In this document: positions 6,302 through 8,640 of the stretch, one piece after another
Layout: each line of letters starts with the position of its first letter
How positions within the stretch are numbered: the stretch's first letter is position 1
Origin: JAQVSV01 sp041667045
Lineage (GTDB): Bacteria; Elusimicrobiota; Elusimicrobia; Elusimicrobiales; Elusimicrobiaceae
DNA length: 8,640 nucleotides
NCBI GenBank assembly: GCA_041667045.1
Contig: JBAYFS010000091.1
Span: 1 to 8,640 of the forward strand
Direction of reading: 5' to 3'
Program-made: the position numbers and the translations under genes
Notes under the pieces: model-generated
What the model was told of the DNA's origin: nothing
Seen by the model: only the letters and a program-made list of their open reading frames with translations
Database searches by the model: none

Positions 6302-7434
6302 GAAACGCAGACAAAAAATCCGCGCGTTTGTGAAACCGATTTAAACGTGTCAGCCAAGAGATCGCGCCGTGCGGCGTTGCCGGCGTTCGCCGCAATAACG
6401 AAAATCCCGTTTTTAGCCAGCACCCTGCGCGCTTCACGCGCAAAAACGGCAAAATCCGCCGGATTTTCATAACTTCCGGAAACCGTGACGTTTTTGAAAG
6501 ATCCGGGCGCAAACGGCAGAACCGGCAAATTGGCTTTCGTAAAAAGATAAGCGCAGGGCGGATAATCCGCAGCTCCGCAAAACGCGCTGCCCGGCCTGTT
6601 AAGCCAGGTCAGAAAAGCGGCGGACGGCAAATTGTCCGCAGAAACCGGATTGACGTCCAGCACAGGCCCGCCGCCCAAAACACCGGCAATAAGCGTAAAA
6701 CGCCGGATAAGCGCGGCCCGCCTACGGCGCGCGGACAAACTTCCATAACCCCGCAGGTCAAAAAGCATTTCCAGATACTTTGCCGCCACTTTTCCGGAAA
6801 GCTTGCTGTAGCCCTGGGTGCGATCTTTAAAAACAAAAGGGATCTCCTTAACAGAAAGCTCGCCTGAACGCACAGCCAGTTCCAAAAGGATTTTGTAGCC
6901 TTTCGGATTGAGAGTATTCTTCACCTGCTCGTAAACCGCCCGGTTTATAATGAAATAGCCGCTCATGGGATCAGAAATTCCGGTATTAAGCCAAATTTTA
7001 GCCGCTAAAGTGGCGGCGTTGGAATAGGCGCGCCGGATAAACGGCCATTTATCAGCCCCGCCGCCCGGTACCCGGCGCGAACCTATGGCGATCTGGGTTC
7101 CGTCTTCAACGGCTTTTATGAGCGCGGGCAGTATTTTTTCATCGTGCGACATGTCGGCGTCCATAACGCCAAGAAAATCCCCCTCGGCGACCGAAAAAGC
7201 GTCCACAATAGCCGCGCTTAGGCCGGGATTAGAGGTTCTGCGCAGCACACGCACGTTGGGATGCGTTCTGGCGTAGTCTTCAGCCAGAACGGCGGTTCCG
7301 TCGGACGAATTGTCGTCCGCCACAATTATTTCGAACGGATAGGAACCGAGCGTTTCAGCGATGCGTCCCATTAGCGGCAAAATATTTTCTCGTTCGTTCA
7401 AGGTGGGAATAATAAGGGAAAGGGACGGTTTCAT
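6298..7434 (-). CDS. DPM1-like family 2 glycosyltransferase with a degenerate methyltransferase-like C-terminal domain
   Basis: The protein has 378 residues. Residues 1-235 are a polyprenol-phosphate mannose/glucose synthase type GT2: LSLIIPTLNERENI (5-18), nucleotide-binding DDNSSDGT (40-47), metal-binding DADMSH (92-97), IGSRRVPGGG (117-126), DPMSGYF (155-161) and FKDRTQGYSKLS (202-213). It probably transfers a hexose from a nucleotide sugar to a lipid phosphate at the inner membrane face. There is no transmembrane segment or GtrA domain. Instead residues about 252-350 resemble a class I methyltransferase: VLDV (258-261) where the glycine loop should follow, LPFAPGSFKNVTVS (306-319), then ADFAVFAREARRVLAKNGIFVIA (326-348), the usual 'E..RVL..GG' region. 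The SAM-binding GxGxG is absent (VLDVNPVSADN), so methyl transfer is doubtful. No Shine-Dalgarno precedes ATG 7434. The GT2 call is strong; the C-terminal assignment is by pattern only. Confidence 0.9.
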   Translation of the reverse strand: MKPSLSLIIPTLNERENILPLMGRIAETLGSYPFEIIVADDNSSDGTAVLAEDYARTHPNVRVLRRTSNPGLSAAIVDAFSVAEGDFLGVMDADMSHDEKILPALIKAVEDGTQIAIGSRRVPGGGADKWPFIRRAYSNAATLAAKIWLNTGISDPMSGYFIINRAVYEQVKNTLNPKGYKILLELAVRSGELSVKEIPFVFKDRTQGYSKLSGKVAAKYLEMLFDLRGYGSLSARRRRAALIRRFTLIAGVLGGGPVLDVNPVSADNLPSAAFLTWLNRPGSAFCGAADYPPCAYLFTKANLPVLPFAPGSFKNVTVSGSYENPADFAVFAREARRVLAKNGIFVIAANAGNAARRDLLADTFKSVSQTRGFFVCVS

Positions 7435-7443
7435 AATGTTTCG

Positions 7444-7452
7444 ATTGTACCA
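7444..7452 (-). promoter_or_regulatory. Extended -10 promoter for the glycosyltransferase gene
   Basis: On the minus strand TGGTACAAT (7452-7444) ends 9 bases before the ATG. Transcription would start about 2-4 bases upstream of the start codon, so the mRNA should be essentially leaderless. A tandem AACTAC repeat (7474-7485) lies upstream and could be an activator site or chance. Confidence 0.5.
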
Positions 7453-7552
7453 AAATTAACGCGACCTTTCCGTAACTACAACTACGAAAGACCGAACCAT
7501 TCACTAAACCCCGTTACAGTGTGTCCGTGAAAACATTAACCCATACAGCCTG

Positions 7553-7581
7553 TTGTATTTTTCCGCTCAAATTGGCATAAT
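7553..7581 (+). promoter_or_regulatory. Promoter for tRNA-Phe
   Basis: TTGTAT (7553-7558), a 17-base spacer and CATAAT (7576-7581) predict a start near 7588, about 15 bases before the mature tRNA. This is the only promoter here with both hexamers reasonably placed. Confidence 0.5.
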
Positions 7582-7602
7582 ATATATGCTTAATGCTGGA
7601 TT

Positions 7603-7674
7603 GCCGCGGTAGCTCAGTGGTAGAGCAATGGTCTGAAAAACCATGTGTCGTTAGTTCGATCCTAACCCGCGGCA
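7603..7674 (+). tRNA. tRNA-Phe (anticodon GAA)
   Basis: A complete cloverleaf of 72 bases. The acceptor GCCGCGG (7603-7609) pairs with CCGCGGC (7667-7673). The D stem is GCTC/GAGC with a short AGTGGTA loop. The anticodon stem ATGGT/ACCAT encloses CTGAAAA, giving anticodon GAA at 7635-7637, which decodes UUC/UUU. Variable loop GTGTC; T stem GTTAG/CTAAC with loop TTCGATC. The discriminator is A (7674). CCA is not encoded (AAC follows), so it must be added by CCA nucleotidyltransferase. It stands alone with its own promoter and terminator. Confidence 0.97.
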
Positions 7675-7705
7675 AACCTGCAAATTTTACAGTACAAAAA
7701 TCTTT

Positions 7706-7748
7706 CACCCTCTAATACATAAAAACACGTTGCGAGGGTGTTTTTTTT
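7706..7748 (+). terminator. Terminator after tRNA-Phe
   Basis: CACCCTC (7706-7712) pairs perfectly with GAGGGTG (7734-7740) across a 21-base loop, followed by eight T (7741-7748). A second, mutually exclusive stem is possible: AAAAACAC (7721-7728) with GTGTTTTT (7738-7745). The terminator runs directly into the -10 of the next gene. Confidence 0.75.
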
Positions 7749-7756
7749 GGTATACT
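7748..7756 (+). promoter_or_regulatory. Extended -10 promoter for the receiver gene, predicted leaderless
   Basis: TGGTATACT has an extended -10 with TATACT at 7751-7756, just after the tRNA terminator T-run. The hexamer ends 7 bases before ATG 7764, so transcription should begin at or within a base or two of the start codon. No Shine-Dalgarno sequence exists. Confidence 0.6.
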
Positions 7757-7763
7757 TTGGCTT

Positions 7764-8183
7764 ATGAACGAAACAATCCTGATAGCGGACGATGATGAGA
7801 TAATCAGGTCGCTTGTCTCCGAAATCCTCAAGGGCCACGGCTTCAAAACCGTACTCGCCCCTGACGGAGCCGAAGCCGTTAAAAAAGCGGAAACCCTGCT
7901 CCCTGATCTCATCCTGCTCGACATTATGATGCCGGAAATGACAGGCATTGAAGCATGCCGGGCGCTCAAAAAAAACCCGTCCACAAAAAACATCCCTATT
8001 ATTATGCTGAGTTCGGCCGGCCAGATTACCGAAATTGAGGAAGCGCTGTCCGCCGGCGCGATAACCTATGTCGCCAAACCGTGCGAGCGGGAAAGAATCC
8101 TGTCCATTATTGACGACACGCTCAACCCGCCCAAAGAAACGGAATGGATAAAAGTCAAAAGACGGCAGAACGCCCAGCAGTGA
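7764..8183 (+). CDS. Stand-alone response-regulator receiver protein (CheY-like)
   Basis: The protein has 139 residues, a single receiver domain with no DNA-binding or enzyme output. All phosphorylation residues are present: acidic pair Asp9-Asp10 in ILIADDDE, phospho-acceptor Asp53 in LILLDIMMP, Ser83 in IIMLSS, and Lys105-Pro106 in YVAKP. Residues about 121-139 are a short basic, polar tail (KETEWIKVKRRQNAQQ) beyond the domain, possibly unstructured or a partner-binding extension. Single-domain regulators relay phosphate or act by protein contact, as in chemotaxis or phosphorelays. No histidine kinase lies in the window, so it is an orphan here. The start follows a predicted leaderless promoter, and a strong terminator follows 17 bases after the stop. 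Confidence 0.93.
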   Translation: MNETILIADDDEIIRSLVSEILKGHGFKTVLAPDGAEAVKKAETLLPDLILLDIMMPEMTGIEACRALKKNPSTKNIPIIMLSSAGQITEIEEALSAGAITYVAKPCERERILSIIDDTLNPPKETEWIKVKRRQNAQQ

Positions 8184-8200
8184 AAACAAGCCAACAATTT

Positions 8201-8231
8201 AAAAAAGGGCCCCGGAAACGGGGCCCTTTTT
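8201..8231. terminator. Bidirectional intrinsic terminator between receiver and RlmI-like genes
   Basis: GGGCCCCG (8207-8214) and CGGGGCCC (8219-8226) form a perfect stem with a GAAA tetraloop, flanked by A6 (8201-8206) and T5 (8227-8231), so it works on both strands. It serves the two convergent genes at 7764-8183 and 8251-8640. Confidence 0.9.
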
Positions 8232-8250
8232 CATTTACCGCGAAATAACG

Positions 8251-8640
8251 CTAATGAATCTGCAAAAGTGCGGCGTTAAGATACTCCGTTTCCGGTACGC
8301 CCAGCAGCACCGGATGGTCTTTGGCCTGAGTGCCCGTCCAAACCAGCGTAACCTGCTTGCCGGCGCGGCGCGCGGCGATTCTCAAAACCTCGAGGAAGGT
8401 TTCGCGTTCCATATGGTGCGAACAGGTAAACGTGGCCAGCAGCCCGTCCGGCGGCAAACCTTCCATGGCGGAGGAATTGAGCATTATGTAATGCTGCTTG
8501 GCCTGCGGGAAATTCTTTCTGTTTTTCACCAGATTCGGCGGATCGAGAACGACAAAATCCGCCTGCTCCGGCAGTTCCCCTTTGCGGAAAGCGGCAAGCA
8601 CTCGCTCGGCGTCTTCCTTATGAAAGACAGCGGTGTCCGA
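8251..8640 (-). CDS. RlmI-like class I SAM-dependent rRNA methyltransferase (C-terminal part; 5' end beyond window)
   Basis: The frame is open to the right edge and ends at 8251, giving the last 129 residues of a larger protein. A GTG at 8601 is only an internal codon: residues continue upstream (SDTAVFHKEDAER). The visible part is the C-terminal half of a Rossmann methyltransferase of the RlmI/RlmK type that makes 5-methylcytosine in 23S rRNA. The catalytic motif IV is DFVVLDPPNLVKNRKNF; it is followed by ATFTCSHHMERETFL, which corresponds to the Ser-Cys-Ser motif region (here TCSHH). The end KDHPVLLGVPETEYLNAALLQIH matches the characteristic C-terminus of this family. The N-terminal PUA and SAM-binding segments would lie outside the window. 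Which rRNA position is methylated cannot be told. Confidence 0.88.
   Translation of the reverse strand, partial: SDTAVFHKEDAERVLAAFRKGELPEQADFVVLDPPNLVKNRKNFPQAKQHYIMLNSSAMEGLPPDGLLATFTCSHHMERETFLEVLRIAARRAGKQVTLVWTGTQAKDHPVLLGVPETEYLNAALLQIH

Noticed and set aside
6123..6512. 129-codon minus-strand frame spanning the junction of lipoprotein and glycosyltransferase genes
   Set aside because: Overlaps two well-supported genes in other frames; composition is not protein-like.
7514..7708. 65-codon minus-strand reading frame across the tRNA (…RIELTTHGFSDHCSTTELPR…)
   Set aside because: This is the well-known spurious translation of a tRNA antisense strand; no ribosome site or other support.
7662..8189. 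175-codon minus-strand frame opposite the receiver gene
   Set aside because: The receiver on the plus strand has all family residues; the antisense translation is Phe/Arg-rich and matches nothing.
1..8640. CRISPR array, insertion sequence, integrase or phage genes
   Set aside because: No regularly spaced repeats, terminal inverted repeats, target duplications or transposase/integrase motifs are visible.

Overview
The window looks like ordinary chromosomal DNA of a Gram-negative (diderm) bacterium of intermediate GC content. Evidence for two membranes is an outer-membrane beta-barrel protein ending in a phenylalanine beta-signal, a lipoprotein, and a secreted protein with four cysteines. The partial gene at the left edge begins with a membrane anchor followed by a YYPSPYGSY motif. 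From memory, this N-terminal signature recurs in surface or tail-fibre-like proteins of Elusimicrobiota, so that phylum is my best guess; it is an inference from one motif. No mobile element, phage module, CRISPR array or rRNA is visible.

Layout, left to right. (1) 1-662, minus, open at the left edge: anchored YPSPYG surface protein. (2) 663-897: divergent intergenic region with a 5'-leader hairpin and an extended -10 promoter. (3) 898-1875, plus: outer-membrane protein made of two homologous barrel halves. (4) 1960-2370, minus: small secreted four-cysteine protein with its own terminator. (5) 2601-4442, minus: typA/bipA, ended by a strong bidirectional terminator at 2545-2576. (6) 4621-5344, plus: an 8-base-overlapping pair, an HI0074-type HEPN protein and an HI0073-type minimal nucleotidyltransferase. 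This is the HEPN/MNT (HepT/MntA-like) toxin-antitoxin arrangement, but the catalytic His of the HEPN motif is Asn here. (7) 5447-6301, plus: HEAT-repeat lipoprotein. (8) 6298-7434, minus: DPM1-like family 2 glycosyltransferase fused to a degenerate methyltransferase-like domain; it meets the lipoprotein gene tail to tail with a 4-base overlap. (9) 7603-7674, plus: tRNA-Phe(GAA) with promoter and terminator. (10) 7764-8183, plus: stand-alone response-regulator receiver. (11) 8251-8640, minus, open at the right edge: C-terminal part of an RlmI-like rRNA cytosine methyltransferase.

Apart from the HEPN/MNT pair, the genes are singly transcribed and functionally unrelated: translation and ribosome biology (typA, tRNA-Phe, RlmI-like), envelope (surface protein, outer-membrane protein, secreted protein, lipoprotein, glycosyltransferase) and signalling (receiver). 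A recurring theme is TGn extended -10 promoters placed very close to start codons that lack a Shine-Dalgarno sequence. The receiver and glycosyltransferase genes are good candidates for leaderless mRNAs. I see no convincing new multigene system. The most unusual items are the His-to-Asn HEPN motif, the glycosyltransferase/methyltransferase-like fusion and the duplicated barrel protein.
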